The notes: generated from the letters alone by a model not told the origin. 64,000 nucleotides of DNA from JBGAHD01 sp044226395 (GCA_044226395.1 JBGAHD010000004.1:372001-436000); one strand, 5' to 3'; numbered from the stretch's first letter, positions 28,256 through 38,042 are shown. Numbers and translations are program-made.

Positions 28256-28318
28256 GGAGATTCCTCGCCGCGAAAGCGGCCCTTTTCTTTTGGAGAATCC
28301 TCGCCGCGAAAGCAGCCA
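28231..28318 (+). repeat. Tandem 36-base repeat made of the terminator core
   Basis: A 36-base unit containing the hairpin core, T-run and TGGAGA is repeated: 28231-28266, then 28267-28302 with one base change, then a partial, decayed third copy from 28303. The second copy keeps a shorter hairpin and its T-run. Confidence 0.85.
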
Positions 28319-28389
28319 TTCCGTTTGAAGCGAACTTGCCGCGCGAGCGCCCATCGTGGCGTCGCGCGACATCCTCGAGCGCCGCGCCC

Positions 28390-29904
28390 TCAACTCGCGC
28401 GGCAGGCCGGCACCACCAAGCGCTGACCCACGCGGATCGCGTACTTCGGTCCCTTGATGCGATTGGCCGAAGCAATCGAGATCGGGTTGGCGCAGCCGTA
28501 GTGACGCGCGATCGCCGACAAGGTCTCGCCGCTGCGCACCACGTGCAGTCGTCCATTGCCCGACGCCGCGGCGGCCACGCGTCCGGTCGGACCCGCCGGC
28601 ATCACCGCGTCATGCAATTGCGCGCTCAATTGCGCAAAGGCGCCATCGACGCACAAGCGCGGATAAGCCTGCGCCGCCACCGTCGGCAATTCCAGACGCG
28701 TGCCGGTCGGCAGACGCTGATTGGCATCCCAGCGCGGATTGAGATTGCGCAGCGTGCGGAACCACCCGCGCGGATTGCCTTCCTGACCCAGGCACACCGC
28801 GAGTTCATTCAACGACGCCGGCCGGCCCAGCACGATTTCGCCCGGGCGCGTGTCGAAGCTCGGAAAACTCAGGTTGTACTCCTCCGGATGCAGGAACAAC
28901 CAGGCCGCGGCCAGCACCATCGGCACGTATTCGCGCGTTTCCGGCGGCAGCGAGTTGAACACCGTCGGATCCCAGAACCCGCGCTGCCCGCCACGCGACA
29001 AACGCTGCATGCGGCCCTCGCCGCCGTTGTACGCGCCCAGGGCCAATTCGAGATTGTTGTTGAGCAGGCGCAGTTGTTCGTTCAAGTACGCCGCGTTGGC
29101 GCGCGCCGAGGCGGTCGGGTCGAAGCGCAGATCGAAACCATCGACGCGATTCAAGCCGTAGCGCGCCCCGGTGTAATACATGAACTGCAGCGGCCCGCTG
29201 GCGCCCGCGCGCGATACCGCGTGCACCTTGCCGCCCGATTCCTTGGCCAGGATGCCGAACAGCAAGGCCTCGGGCATGCCCGATTGCTCGTACGTCGGCC
29301 ACATCTTGTAGCGCAGGAATTGGTAATTCTCGTAGGCGTCGATCAGATTCGGCCGCATCCAGGTCAGCCATTCCTCGAGCGCGGCCTTGGTCGGCTCGTT
29401 CATCGCGATCAGCTGACGCAGGTCCTGGCCATTGAGCAGGGCCAGCGAACGCGCGGTCTCGGGCACTTGGCGGGTCACGGGCGAGGAGGCTTCGTTGGAG
29501 GACTCGCCGGGAATCGCGTCTTCGCCGGGCGTGCTCTCTTCGTCGGCCAGGCCGTCGAGCATGGCGTGGGTCTGTCGATCGATCAGCGCGTCCTGGGCCA
29601 CGAGCACGCGCTCGATCTCGCAACCGGGCGTGGCCGTGCAACGCGCGGCGGCGGCGGTGAACACCTCGCGCGCCTGGGTCATGGCGGTGGCGGCCTGTTC
29701 GGTGTCGCCGTCGCGAAAGGCCTTGAGGCTTTCATCGCCGCGCTCGCTGGCGCGCAGGATGTCGGCGTAGACGGCATTGATCGTGGCCTCGTCGGCGCGC
29801 GACACCGGAGGCTGGTTGCGGGTCGGCGTCGCCGTGCAGGCGGCGAGCAGGACGATCGTCGCCGCGAGCGCGGCGGTACGGCAGAACGTGAACAAGGGCA
29901 ACAC
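28390..29904 (-). CDS. Lytic transglycosylase lipoprotein with LysM domain (MltD-like)
   Basis: About 504 residues; the start is uncertain, and GTG 29904 is chosen because GGAG precedes it and a lipoprotein signal follows (AALAATIVLLAAC, with the lipobox Cys). A helical region (to about 180) is followed by an SLT-family catalytic domain: catalytic Glu in FGILAKESGGKVHAVSRAG, then GPLQFMYYTG and ALGAYNGGEGRM. A possible LysM-like segment and a clear C-terminal LysM (HVVRSGETLSAIARHYGC) complete it. MltD-type enzymes cleave glycan strands to anhydromuropeptides. It diverges from the HerA-like gene. Confidence 0.88.
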   Translation of the reverse strand: MLPLFTFCRTAALAATIVLLAACTATPTRNQPPVSRADEATINAVYADILRASERGDESLKAFRDGDTEQAATAMTQAREVFTAAAARCTATPGCEIERVLVAQDALIDRQTHAMLDGLADEESTPGEDAIPGESSNEASSPVTRQVPETARSLALLNGQDLRQLIAMNEPTKAALEEWLTWMRPNLIDAYENYQFLRYKMWPTYEQSGMPEALLFGILAKESGGKVHAVSRAGASGPLQFMYYTGARYGLNRVDGFDLRFDPTASARANAAYLNEQLRLLNNNLELALGAYNGGEGRMQRLSRGGQRGFWDPTVFNSLPPETREYVPMVLAAAWLFLHPEEYNLSFPSFDTRPGEIVLGRPASLNELAVCLGQEGNPRGWFRTLRNLNPRWDANQRLPTGTRLELPTVAAQAYPRLCVDGAFAQLSAQLHDAVMPAGPTGRVAAAASGNGRLHVVRSGETLSAIARHYGCANPISIASANRIKGPKYAIRVGQRLVVPACRAS

Positions 29905-30062
29905 TCCGCGAAGAATGCCGCGAAAGGTAACCAACCCCACTACGCTCGGCAATGTGTTTCGACACGCGCGTTCACGCGCCATCGCGCTGGCGCGGCGGAC
30001 GCCTGCGCGTCGAGGCCTTGGACTAGAATCTCCGCGAACCTCAGACCAGCGCACGGGACGCC

Positions 30063-31589
30063 ATGAACGACATTCTCTTGGGCAAGGGCCAACGCGACGT
30101 GATCTTGCTCGGCCGCTACGCCAATCGCCACGGTCTGATCGCCGGCGCCACCGGCACCGGCAAGTCGGTGTCGCTGATGGTCATGGCCGAAGGCTTCTCG
30201 CGCATGGGCGTGCCGGTGTTCCTGGCCGACGTGAAGGGCGATCTCGCCGGCATGAGCCAGCCCGGCGCGGCCAGCGAGCGCATCCAGTCGCGCATCGATA
30301 AATTGGGTCTGACCGGCTGGGCGCCCGCCGCCGACCCGGTGGTGTTCTGGGACATCCACGGTGAGCGCGGCCATCCGATCCGCGCCACGCTGTCGGAAAT
30401 GGGCCCGACCCTGCTCGCGCGCATCCTTGAGGTCAACGATACCCAGGAAGGCGTGCTGCAAGTCGGCTTCAAGGCCGCCGACGACGCCGGCCTGCTGCTG
30501 CTCGATCTCGACGACCTGCGCGCCCTGCTCGCCTTCATGAGCGAGCACGCGAAGGAAATCTCCGCGCAGTACGGCCTGGTGAGTCCGCAATCAATCGCCG
30601 CGATTCAACGCGCCGTGCTGACCTTGGAACAATCGGGCGGCGATCGCTTCTTCGGCGAGCCGGCGCTGGATCTCAACGACTTCATGCGCCAGGACATGTC
30701 AGGGCGCGGCATCGTCAACGTGCTGTGCGCGGAGAAACTCATTCTCAAGCCGCGGCTGTACGCGACGTTCCTGCTGTGGATGCTCTCGGAACTGTTCGAG
30801 AACCTGCCCGAAGTCGGCGATCTCGACAAACCCAAGCTCGTGTTCTTCTTCGACGAAGCGCATCTGCTGTTCGACGACGCGCCGCCGGCGCTGCGTCAGC
30901 GCGTCGAGCAAGTCGTGCGCCTGATCCGCTCGAAGGGCGTGGGCGTGTACTTCATCTCGCAATTGCCCGACGACGTGCCCGACGACATCCTGGGCCAGCT
31001 CGGCAACCGCGTGCAGCACGCGCTGCGCGCGTTCACCCCACGCGACCAGAAAGCCGTGCGCACGGCGGCGGAAACTTTCCCGCCCAATCCCGCGTTCAAG
31101 GTCGTCGACGTGATCACGCAGTTGGGCGTCGGCGAGGCCCTGGTCACCACCTTGCAAGACGGCGGCGTGCCGCTGCCGGTGGAGAAAACCTTCATGGTGC
31201 CGCCATGCTGCCGCATCGGCGCGATCACCGACGAGGAGCGTCAGCAGCAGCGAATGCGCTCGCCCATCGGCGGCAAGTACGACACGGCGGTCAATCGCGA
31301 ATCGGCCTACGAATTGCTGTCACAACGCGCAGCGCAACAACCAGCCGAAGCACCGCCGGCGTCCGCGCAGAAAACACCGCGCGCTACCGCGCCCGCGACG
31401 CCCGACGCGCCGCCACCGGCGCCCGAACAAGGCGGCATCAGCCAGACCATGAAGGACTGGCTGTTCGGCACCAAGCGTCGTCAAGGCGCGGTCGAAGCCA
31501 TGACCAAGTCGGCCATGCGCACCGTGGGCAATCAACTCGGTCGACAGATCCTGCGCGGAATCCTCGGCGGCATCACGCGCACGCGATGA
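30063..31589 (+). CDS. HerA-like ATPase, DUF853 (YjgR family)
   Basis: 508 residues. Walker A is GATGTGKS (about residue 30) and Walker B KLVFFFDEAHLLF (about 260), with the family's MSQPGAASERIQSRIDKLGL and DVPDDILGQLGNRVQHALRAF blocks. The C-terminal 110 residues are a Pro/Ala linker and a basic helix. Related HerA ATPases pump or unwind DNA, but the role of DUF853 proteins is not known. greB follows 10 bases downstream. Confidence 0.92.
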   Translation: MNDILLGKGQRDVILLGRYANRHGLIAGATGTGKSVSLMVMAEGFSRMGVPVFLADVKGDLAGMSQPGAASERIQSRIDKLGLTGWAPAADPVVFWDIHGERGHPIRATLSEMGPTLLARILEVNDTQEGVLQVGFKAADDAGLLLLDLDDLRALLAFMSEHAKEISAQYGLVSPQSIAAIQRAVLTLEQSGGDRFFGEPALDLNDFMRQDMSGRGIVNVLCAEKLILKPRLYATFLLWMLSELFENLPEVGDLDKPKLVFFFDEAHLLFDDAPPALRQRVEQVVRLIRSKGVGVYFISQLPDDVPDDILGQLGNRVQHALRAFTPRDQKAVRTAAETFPPNPAFKVVDVITQLGVGEALVTTLQDGGVPLPVEKTFMVPPCCRIGAITDEERQQQRMRSPIGGKYDTAVNRESAYELLSQRAAQQPAEAPPASAQKTPRATAPATPDAPPPAPEQGGISQTMKDWLFGTKRRQGAVEAMTKSAMRTVGNQLGRQILRGILGGITRTR

Positions 31590-31599
31590 CGCGCGCGTC

Positions 31600-32121
31600 G
31601 TGACTCGCTATCGACCGCCGGCCGCGCCCAGCACGGCCATCATCACGCCCGAAGGTCATCAGCGCTTGAAAGCGGAGTTCGAGCGCTTGTGGAAACACGA
31701 GCGCCCCGACGTCGTGCGCGCGCTGTCCGCCGCCGCGGCCGAAGGCGATCGTTCCGAAAACGCCGAATACATCTATCGCAAGAAACAACTCGGCGAAATC
31801 GATCGGCGCCTGCGCTATCTGACCAAGCGCCTCGAAACCTTGCGCGTCGTGCACGAGCGCCCCACCGACCCGACCGCGATCTTCTTCGGCGCCTGGTGCC
31901 ATCTCGAATCCGACGACGGCCGCGCGCACCATCACCGCATCGTCGGCCCCGACGAAACCGACGCGACCCTGGGCTGGATCAGCATTGACTCGCCGCTCGC
32001 GCGCGCCCTGCTGAAAAAGCGCATCGACGACGAAGTGATCGCCGAACTGCCCGCCGGGCGCTGCGGCTATGTCGTGGTCGCGGTCAGCTACGACGGCCCG
32101 CTCAAGCCCGCGGCTTCCTGA
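31600..32121 (+). CDS. greB: Transcription elongation factor GreB
   Basis: 173 residues from GTG 31600. Gre factors enter the RNA polymerase secondary channel and stimulate cleavage of backtracked RNA. The N-terminal coiled coil carries the acidic tip residues (AAAEGDRSENAEYIYRKK, with the Asp and Glu that bind Mg). The IDRRLRYLTKRLE wording is GreB-like. The C-terminal FKBP-like domain follows. Probably co-transcribed with the HerA-like gene. Confidence 0.94.
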   Translation: MTRYRPPAAPSTAIITPEGHQRLKAEFERLWKHERPDVVRALSAAAAEGDRSENAEYIYRKKQLGEIDRRLRYLTKRLETLRVVHERPTDPTAIFFGAWCHLESDDGRAHHHRIVGPDETDATLGWISIDSPLARALLKKRIDDEVIAELPAGRCGYVVVAVSYDGPLKPAAS

Positions 32122-32178
32122 TGCGGCGCGATCGGGTCTAGACTGCGCGCGGGGGGATCGTCCACCACGGAGGCCGCC

Positions 32179-32691
32179 ATGAAACGCGTACTGTTGTCGC
32201 TCGCGATTTTCGCTTCGCTGTCCACCTTCGCCGTCGCGCAAGACCCCGCGCCGTCGAAGCTGTCCAATCCCGAACTCGATCGCATCAAGGCCCTGGCCGG
32301 TGACTGGGTCGCGGCCGAAGGCGAGGATCAATCCAGCATTCACACCAACTATCGCGTCGTGTCCAACGGCAGCGCCGTGGTCGAGACCATGTTCCCGGGC
32401 ACGCCCAACGAGATGGTCACGATCTTCAGCCGCGACGGCGATTCGGTCGCGGTCACGCACTACTGCGGCCTGGGCAATCAGCCGCACCTGAAATTGAAGT
32501 CGTCCGACGACAAGAGGATGGATTTCGATTTCGTCGACGGCGGCAACATCAAGCCCGACACCGACATGCACATGCACGACGCCAAGCTCGAGTTCATCGC
32601 GCCCGATGAAGTGCGCTGGCATTGGCAGACCTGGAATGCCGGCAAGCCCGTGGGCGAGCCGCATCCGATTCATCTCAAGCGCAAGGCCTGA
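32179..32691 (+). CDS. Exported lipocalin-like protein of unknown function
   Basis: 170 residues with a signal peptide (MKRVLLSLAIFASLSTFAVA) and GGAGG ribosome site. The mature part has the strand pattern of DUF1579-like/calycin proteins: LAGDWVAAEG opening, YRVVSNGSAVVETMF, then MVTIFSRDGDSVAVTHYC. It probably forms a small periplasmic beta barrel. I cannot name a ligand. A terminator lies immediately downstream. Confidence 0.75.
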   Translation: MKRVLLSLAIFASLSTFAVAQDPAPSKLSNPELDRIKALAGDWVAAEGEDQSSIHTNYRVVSNGSAVVETMFPGTPNEMVTIFSRDGDSVAVTHYCGLGNQPHLKLKSSDDKRMDFDFVDGGNIKPDTDMHMHDAKLEFIAPDEVRWHWQTWNAGKPVGEPHPIHLKRKA

Positions 32692-32700
32692 ACGCGCGAC

Positions 32701-32731
32701 GCCACCCGCGGCAAGCGGGTGGCGTTTTCAA
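32701..32731 (+). terminator. Intrinsic terminator
   Basis: Perfect 9-base stem (GCCACCCGC 32701-32709 with GCGGGTGGC 32715-32723), five-base loop, then GTTTTC. It closes the exported-protein gene; the converging DUF1444 gene ends just beyond. Confidence 0.85.
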
Positions 32732-32732
32732 T

Positions 32733-33938
32733 TCACGTCGTGATCGCGAAGGCGCGCAAGGTGGCCCACGCCGCGTCGTCCGGAAAACGCGTCACGCGAA
32801 ACCGTTCGGGCACGAGGTCCGTGGACGCGAGATAGGCGTCGCAGGTGCGCCGCAGATCGTCCCAGGGCACCATGATCATGTCCTGCGGCCCTTCGCCACG
32901 AACCAGTGCGACGAGGTCCGTGCGCGGAATCAGCGTGTCGACGCCCTTGCCCCAGGTGCAGAACGCGCGCAGGTCCCGCGGATCTTCCTGGCGCTGCATC
33001 AGGTTGTACTCAGCGACATACGGCGCGGCTTCATCGCCGTCCTGCGCTTTCTCGAGCACGGCCTTCTGCGCCTGATACGCGGAGTGAAGCGACAAGCGCC
33101 GCAGGTTGTCCGCCGGCTTGCGGGCGACGCCGGTGGGCGTGAGTTCGCGCCATTGTCCGTCTTCGCGCGCGAGCACGGTCGCCGACAAAGGCCAGGGCCG
33201 CTCCATCATGAAGCGCTGCGCGATCGTCAGCAGATTCGCCAGCGCTTGCTCGTCGCGACGATCGGTCGCGAGCAAGACGCCTCGATTGCTGATCACGCAT
33301 GCCAGATGGTCCTTGAAGGGCAAGGGCTCGAATGCCGCATCGACGAGCAGAAAGGATTCCTCGTAAGCCACGTCGCTGACCAACTGATGCACGCCGCCAC
33401 CCAGGGACTGCCACCGCGGCCGCGCCAGCACCGACAGATTGCGCAGCGCGCGCTCGCGCACGGCTTCGGCTGGCTGGCCCCAGGTCTCGATCTGCGTGTC
33501 GGTGACATGGCTCACGTGCGGGCCGAAGTCGTAGACGAGCCGAATTTCCAGATCGCCGCACCACGGCCAGTGCGGCGCCGAGTAACTGGGTTGGTCCGCG
33601 CTCGCTTGCAGCCTCAACAGCGCGTAGTCGACCGCCGAACGCAACACCGCGTAGACATTCTTCGACGCCAACGTCCACAGGCCCGGCACTTCCGTGCCGA
33701 TCGCCGCCGCCATCGCGGCGTACTTGCTGGCGAGCGCGGCGCGCGCGCCGCGTGGCGCCTGCGCGTACTCGAGAAAAATATTGGTCAGATTCAAGGTGCC
33801 GCTGGCTTCGTGCTTCAGCAGTTGCTGCTCGCGGTCGTAGCGCCAGCCCGGCACGCCCGCGCGTTCGGCCAACGCGATCACGCGCGCGGCCAAGTCCTCG
33901 ATACGGGGTTTGAAGCCCAACCATTCACGCCAACTCAT
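32733..33938 (-). CDS. DUF1444 (YtpQ-like) family protein
   Basis: 401 residues from ATG 33938, with GAGGAGG upstream. The central stretch (HLACVISNRGVLLATD and the following RRDEQALANLL helix) matches DUF1444 wording. The rest is an alpha/beta protein without signal peptide or transmembrane segments. The biochemical role of the family is not known. Its start overlaps the stop of the DUF3025 gene (ATGA), so the two are coupled. Confidence 0.7.
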   Translation of the reverse strand: MSWREWLGFKPRIEDLAARVIALAERAGVPGWRYDREQQLLKHEASGTLNLTNIFLEYAQAPRGARAALASKYAAMAAAIGTEVPGLWTLASKNVYAVLRSAVDYALLRLQASADQPSYSAPHWPWCGDLEIRLVYDFGPHVSHVTDTQIETWGQPAEAVRERALRNLSVLARPRWQSLGGGVHQLVSDVAYEESFLLVDAAFEPLPFKDHLACVISNRGVLLATDRRDEQALANLLTIAQRFMMERPWPLSATVLAREDGQWRELTPTGVARKPADNLRRLSLHSAYQAQKAVLEKAQDGDEAAPYVAEYNLMQRQEDPRDLRAFCTWGKGVDTLIPRTDLVALVRGEGPQDMIMVPWDDLRRTCDAYLASTDLVPERFRVTRFPDDAAWATLRAFAITT

Positions 33939-34741
33939 GCCTTGACCTCCTCGTGATCGAATACCCAGGGCGGCGGATAACGACGATCGCCACGCACCGG
34001 TTGAAAGCATGGAGAGGTGCGATAAAAGTCTGGATTCGCGTTCATCGCCTGCCATCCGGGCAGGCCCCACAGCGGCAAGGGCCGCAACTCCTGCGGATCG
34101 CAAAGCGCTTCGCCGCGCGTGATCGCGCGCGCGAAACGCGTGACCACTTCGGCCAGCGTGACCTCGGGCGCGGCGACCACGACCAAGGTCTTGCCGACCA
34201 CGTTCTGACCTTCGATCAAGGCGTGTTCGAGCAAGGCGTGGCCGAACACGATCACCTCGGGCGGTCGCGGCCACAGCGTCTCGCCGCGAAAGAATTCGAA
34301 CCAGTCGTGACGATCCCACGCGGCCAGTCGCTCGGGCTCGCGCAGCACCGCAATCACGCCGGCTTCGTCGAAATGCGTCAACGCGCACTGACCGCGCGTG
34401 CGGCCGCGCGTGCCGAAGCGCGCCACGTCCTCGGCCTGACGCGCGTTGAGCGCGTGCTTGAGTTCGGGGTATTCGATCCAGATCAGCGCATTGAGCAGAT
34501 CGTGCCAATTGGCCGGGCGCGTGGCGACGACACCGTGGTCGCGAATGCGCGTCTCGTAGTGCAGCCCATCGGAGAACAACATCTGGTTCTGCTCGACGAA
34601 GCGCGGCGTGAAGTGCTCGCCGTGACGCGCGCGCGCCGCCGCGTTGAGCGCGTCAATGGTCGGCCACGCTTCTTGCGCCAGCAACGCGTGGTGCGCGGAA
34701 AGACCCGCGAAAATCGGATGCGCGAAACGCGACGGCGCCAC
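33935..34741 (-). CDS. DUF3025 family protein
   Basis: About 268 residues. The start is inferred at GTG 34741; the open frame extends upstream into rimO but loses family resemblance there. Family blocks: HPIFAGLSAHHALLAQEAWP, HYETRIRDHGVVATR, WHDLLNALIWIEYPELKHAL and the C-terminal LPLWGLPGWQAMNANPDFY. No signal peptide; probably cytoplasmic. Function unknown. It follows rimO at about 56 bases and overlaps the DUF1444 gene. Confidence 0.82.
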   Translation of the reverse strand: MAPSRFAHPIFAGLSAHHALLAQEAWPTIDALNAAARARHGEHFTPRFVEQNQMLFSDGLHYETRIRDHGVVATRPANWHDLLNALIWIEYPELKHALNARQAEDVARFGTRGRTRGQCALTHFDEAGVIAVLREPERLAAWDRHDWFEFFRGETLWPRPPEVIVFGHALLEHALIEGQNVVGKTLVVVAAPEVTLAEVVTRFARAITRGEALCDPQELRPLPLWGLPGWQAMNANPDFYRTSPCFQPVRGDRRYPPPWVFDHEEVKA

Positions 34742-34796
34742 CGCCTCGCGCGGCGGCGCGATGAAGCGTCGGCTATTGGGCTTGGCCAGAACGGCC

Positions 34797-36116
34797 TCAG
34801 CCAGCCAAACGGCCGTGCAGATCGTGCTGGTCGGCCTTCTCGATCTTGACCTCGACGATCTGGCCGGGCTTGAGCTTGGCCGCGCCGTGAATGTAGACCT
34901 TGCCGTCGATCTCGGGCGCATCGGCGCGACTGCGACCCACGGCCACGCTGGGACCCACTTCATCGACGAGCACAGGCTGCACGCTGCCGACCTTGGCCTT
35001 GAGTCGCTTGCGGCTGATCTTCTCCTGACGCTTCATGAAACGCGCGAGGCGATCTTGCTGTTCCTCGGGATCGATCGCGCCGGGCAGCGCATTGGCCTTG
35101 GCGCCATCGACCGGCGAATAGGCGAAGGCACCGACGCGATCGAGCTGCGCTTCATCGAGGAAATCCAACAGTTCCTCGAACTCGGCATCGGTCTCGCCCG
35201 GAAAGCCGACGATGAAGGTGCTGCGAATCGTCAGCTCCGGACAGATCTCGCGCCAGCCGCGGATGCGGTCGAGATTCTTCTCGCCGCTCGCCGGCCGCTT
35301 CATCAATTTCAGAATGCGCGGATTGCTGTGCTGGAACGGAATGTCCAGATACGGCAGCACCTTGCCCGCCGCCATCAACTCGATCACGTCATCGACGTGC
35401 GGATACGGATAGACGTAGTGCAGCCGCACCCACGCGCCAAGTTCGCCGAGCCCTTGGCACAGGGCCTTCATGCGCGTGGCGTATTCCTGGCCGCGCCAGG
35501 TGCGCTTGGCGTATTTCAGATCGGCGCCGTAAGCACTGGTGTCTTGCGAGATCACCAGAAGTTCCTTGACGCCGCCCTTGACCAGCTTCTCGGCTTCGAT
35601 CAGCACTTCGTCGATCGGGCGCGAAACCAGATCGCCGCGCATCGACGGAATGATGCAAAACGTGCAGCGATGATTGCAGCCTTCGGAAATCTTCAAATAC
35701 GCGTAGTGCTTGGGCGTGAGCTTGATGCCCGCCGGTGGCACCAGATCGATGAAGGGATCGTGCTTGGGCGGCAGCTGCTTGTGCACCGCCGTCATCACCG
35801 AGGTGTAATCCTGCGGGCCCGAGATCGACAGCACTTCGGGAAACTTCTCGCGGATCATCTCCGCGCGCGCGCCCAGACAACCGGTGACCACGACCTTGCC
35901 GTTCTCGGCCAGCGCCTCGCCGATCGCATCGAGCGATTCGGTCACGGCGGCATCGATGAACCCGCAGGTATTGACCACGACCAGATCGGCATCGTCGTAC
36001 GTGGGCGAGATCTGATAACCCTCGACCCGCAACTGGGTGAGGATGCGCTCGGAATCCACCAGGGCCTTGGGGCAACCCAGGGAAACGAAACCGACTTTGG
36101 GCGTGGCGCGGGACAT
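34797..36116 (-). CDS. rimO: Ribosomal protein uS12 methylthiotransferase RimO
   Basis: 439 residues. RimO adds a methylthio group to an Asp of ribosomal protein S12. The N-terminal UPF0004 domain has its three cysteines (SLGCPKALVDSE, NTCGFI, TGCLGAR). The radical-SAM motif is CNHRCTFC (about residue 150), and a C-terminal TRAM domain starts near 375. The opening SLGCPKALVDSE distinguishes RimO from MiaB. Confidence 0.97.
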   Translation of the reverse strand: MSRATPKVGFVSLGCPKALVDSERILTQLRVEGYQISPTYDDADLVVVNTCGFIDAAVTESLDAIGEALAENGKVVVTGCLGARAEMIREKFPEVLSISGPQDYTSVMTAVHKQLPPKHDPFIDLVPPAGIKLTPKHYAYLKISEGCNHRCTFCIIPSMRGDLVSRPIDEVLIEAEKLVKGGVKELLVISQDTSAYGADLKYAKRTWRGQEYATRMKALCQGLGELGAWVRLHYVYPYPHVDDVIELMAAGKVLPYLDIPFQHSNPRILKLMKRPASGEKNLDRIRGWREICPELTIRSTFIVGFPGETDAEFEELLDFLDEAQLDRVGAFAYSPVDGAKANALPGAIDPEEQQDRLARFMKRQEKISRKRLKAKVGSVQPVLVDEVGPSVAVGRSRADAPEIDGKVYIHGAAKLKPGQIVEVKIEKADQHDLHGRLAG

Positions 36117-36252
36117 GGCGGCCTGAGCGTGATCGCGGGCGCGCGAGTCTACTGCAATCGCCCGCGCCGCGCGCGGCCGGCGCGATCCGTGGGCGCAATC
36201 ACATTCGCCCGTCCGGGCCGCGCCCAGAATGCGCGCTGGCCGGGAGGTTCCG

Positions 36253-37986
36253 ATGCGGGCGAATGCTAAAGGCGCGTGGCGGCGCGCGATTGGGCTGCTG
36301 ATGGCGCTGCTCGCCGTCGCGACGGCCGACGCGGTGACGTTTCCGCTGTCGAACTCGGCCGATGGTCGCTATTTCGTCGACGCGACCGGCACGCCCTTTC
36401 GCGTGCAGGGCGAGGCCAGTTGGGACGCGCACATCAATCTGGATCTGACGGCGCTGCGGGCCTATCTCGACAATCGTCAGGCCAAGGGCATCAACACCCT
36501 GTTTACTTACGCGACGAATCCGGTGGCCTACTACGTGGGTTCCTCGGCGCCTTGGGCACGGCAACTTGGCGGCAGCGCGGCCGGCGTGGCGGCCTTGCCC
36601 TTCACGCTCAATGTCACGGGAACGGCTTGGGATGGCGATCCGTTCTTCAATCATTTCGATGCCAGTTTCGCCGCGCCCAATGACGCCTACTTCGCCTGGC
36701 TCGCGCAGTTCATCGACGAGGCGAACGCGCGCGGGATGGTGGTGATGCTCACGCCGACCTATCTCGGCTATGGCCTGGGCGATCACGACGGCTGGTATCG
36801 CACGATGGCGCAGAACGCGAACACGCGCGCCGTGTGCTTCGCGTTCGGGCAATACCTCGCCAATGGTCATGGCGTGTTCGGCGGGCTCAAGAACAAGCCG
36901 AACATCGTGTGGATCGCCGGTGGCGATACGATGCCGCCGACGGGTTCGGAAGTCGCGATTCGCTCGCTGCAAGTGATTCAAGGCCTGCGCGCCGCGGGCG
37001 ACACGCATCCGCTGGGCGCGCATTGGCAGCACGACTATTCGCCCGCGCTGCAAGGTGACTACGCATCGCTGCTGACCACCAACGCGGTCTACACACACGG
37101 GCCGTATCCGAGTCCCGGGCCGACGTACGCGATGTCGCGTGCGATCTACGCGACCACGCCCGCGAAACCCGCGTGGTTGATCGAGACTAACTACTGGGGC
37201 GATCACGGCGCGAGTCGCGCGGACCTTCGCTACTACTCGTGGGGCGCGGCCTTGTCGACCATTGGCGGCGTGACGTTTGGCTTCGGGCCCTTGTGGGGCT
37301 TCGCGACCAGCGCGGACGGTAGCAACAACACGGCCTTGAGCGAGACCACGGCGTGGCGCGCCAACGCGACGTACGAGCGCAATGACTACGTCTCGCGCGC
37401 CGGCCGCTGGTATCGCGCGACGAACGCGGGCACCACGAGCGCGTCGCCACCGACCGGCACGGGCAGCGCCATCGTCGATGGCGGCGTGGTGTGGACGCAT
37501 GTCGGCGCGGGCGGTGTCGAGGCTTTGTATGACGAGCCGGCCGTGCTCGACTTCGCGCGCATGGGCGCCTTGCTCGATAGCTTGCCGTGGCATCGGCTCG
37601 TTCCCTCGGGTCTCGATGGCACGCCGAACTGGATCGTGTCGGGCACGGGCACCTACGCCAGTTGGTCGGACAGGGGCTTTGCCGCCGGCGGCATGGACTG
37701 GGTCGTCGCCGCCGCCACGCGCGATGGCCAATGGCTGCTCGCCTACGTGCCCGACGCGCATGCCGGCGCCTTCGGCGTGAACCTGGGCGCGCTCGCCGGC
37801 GTCGCTCGCGCACGCTGGTACGACCCCACGAATGGCGCGATGACGACGATCGGCACCTTCGCCGCCACGGGCACGCAGGCGTTCACGCCACCCGGCGCCA
37901 ACGCGGCCGGCGCCAATGACTGGGTCCTCGTGCTCGATGTCCAGGGCTCGGGCGATGCGCTGTTCGCCAACGGCTTCGAGCCCTGA
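36253..37986 (+). CDS. Secreted DUF4038-type glycoside hydrolase with inserted CBM and GFE tail
   Basis: 577 residues from ATG 36253 (GGGAGG upstream). After the signal peptide (ending ATADA) comes a TIM-barrel domain like DUF4038/apiosidase-type hydrolases: LDNRQAKGINTLFTY, NIVWIAGGDTMPP and PAWLIETNYWGDHG. Between about 375 and 425 sits a module resembling carbohydrate-binding family 5/12 (NATYERNDYVSRAGRWYRA, then WTHVG). The region after about 490 resembles the collagenase-type 'putative collagen-binding' domain (WLLAYVPDA, ARWYDPTNG). The protein ends DALFANGFEP, a tag shared with the exported protein ending at 46673. The sugar substrate is unknown. Confidence 0.82.
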   Translation: MRANAKGAWRRAIGLLMALLAVATADAVTFPLSNSADGRYFVDATGTPFRVQGEASWDAHINLDLTALRAYLDNRQAKGINTLFTYATNPVAYYVGSSAPWARQLGGSAAGVAALPFTLNVTGTAWDGDPFFNHFDASFAAPNDAYFAWLAQFIDEANARGMVVMLTPTYLGYGLGDHDGWYRTMAQNANTRAVCFAFGQYLANGHGVFGGLKNKPNIVWIAGGDTMPPTGSEVAIRSLQVIQGLRAAGDTHPLGAHWQHDYSPALQGDYASLLTTNAVYTHGPYPSPGPTYAMSRAIYATTPAKPAWLIETNYWGDHGASRADLRYYSWGAALSTIGGVTFGFGPLWGFATSADGSNNTALSETTAWRANATYERNDYVSRAGRWYRATNAGTTSASPPTGTGSAIVDGGVVWTHVGAGGVEALYDEPAVLDFARMGALLDSLPWHRLVPSGLDGTPNWIVSGTGTYASWSDRGFAAGGMDWVVAAATRDGQWLLAYVPDAHAGAFGVNLGALAGVARARWYDPTNGAMTTIGTFAATGTQAFTPPGANAAGANDWVLVLDVQGSGDALFANGFEP

Positions 37987-38042
37987 ATCCACGCCTTGGC
38001 CGACGCGGTTATGATCGTGCTTCGATGAGGGAGTAAGCACGC

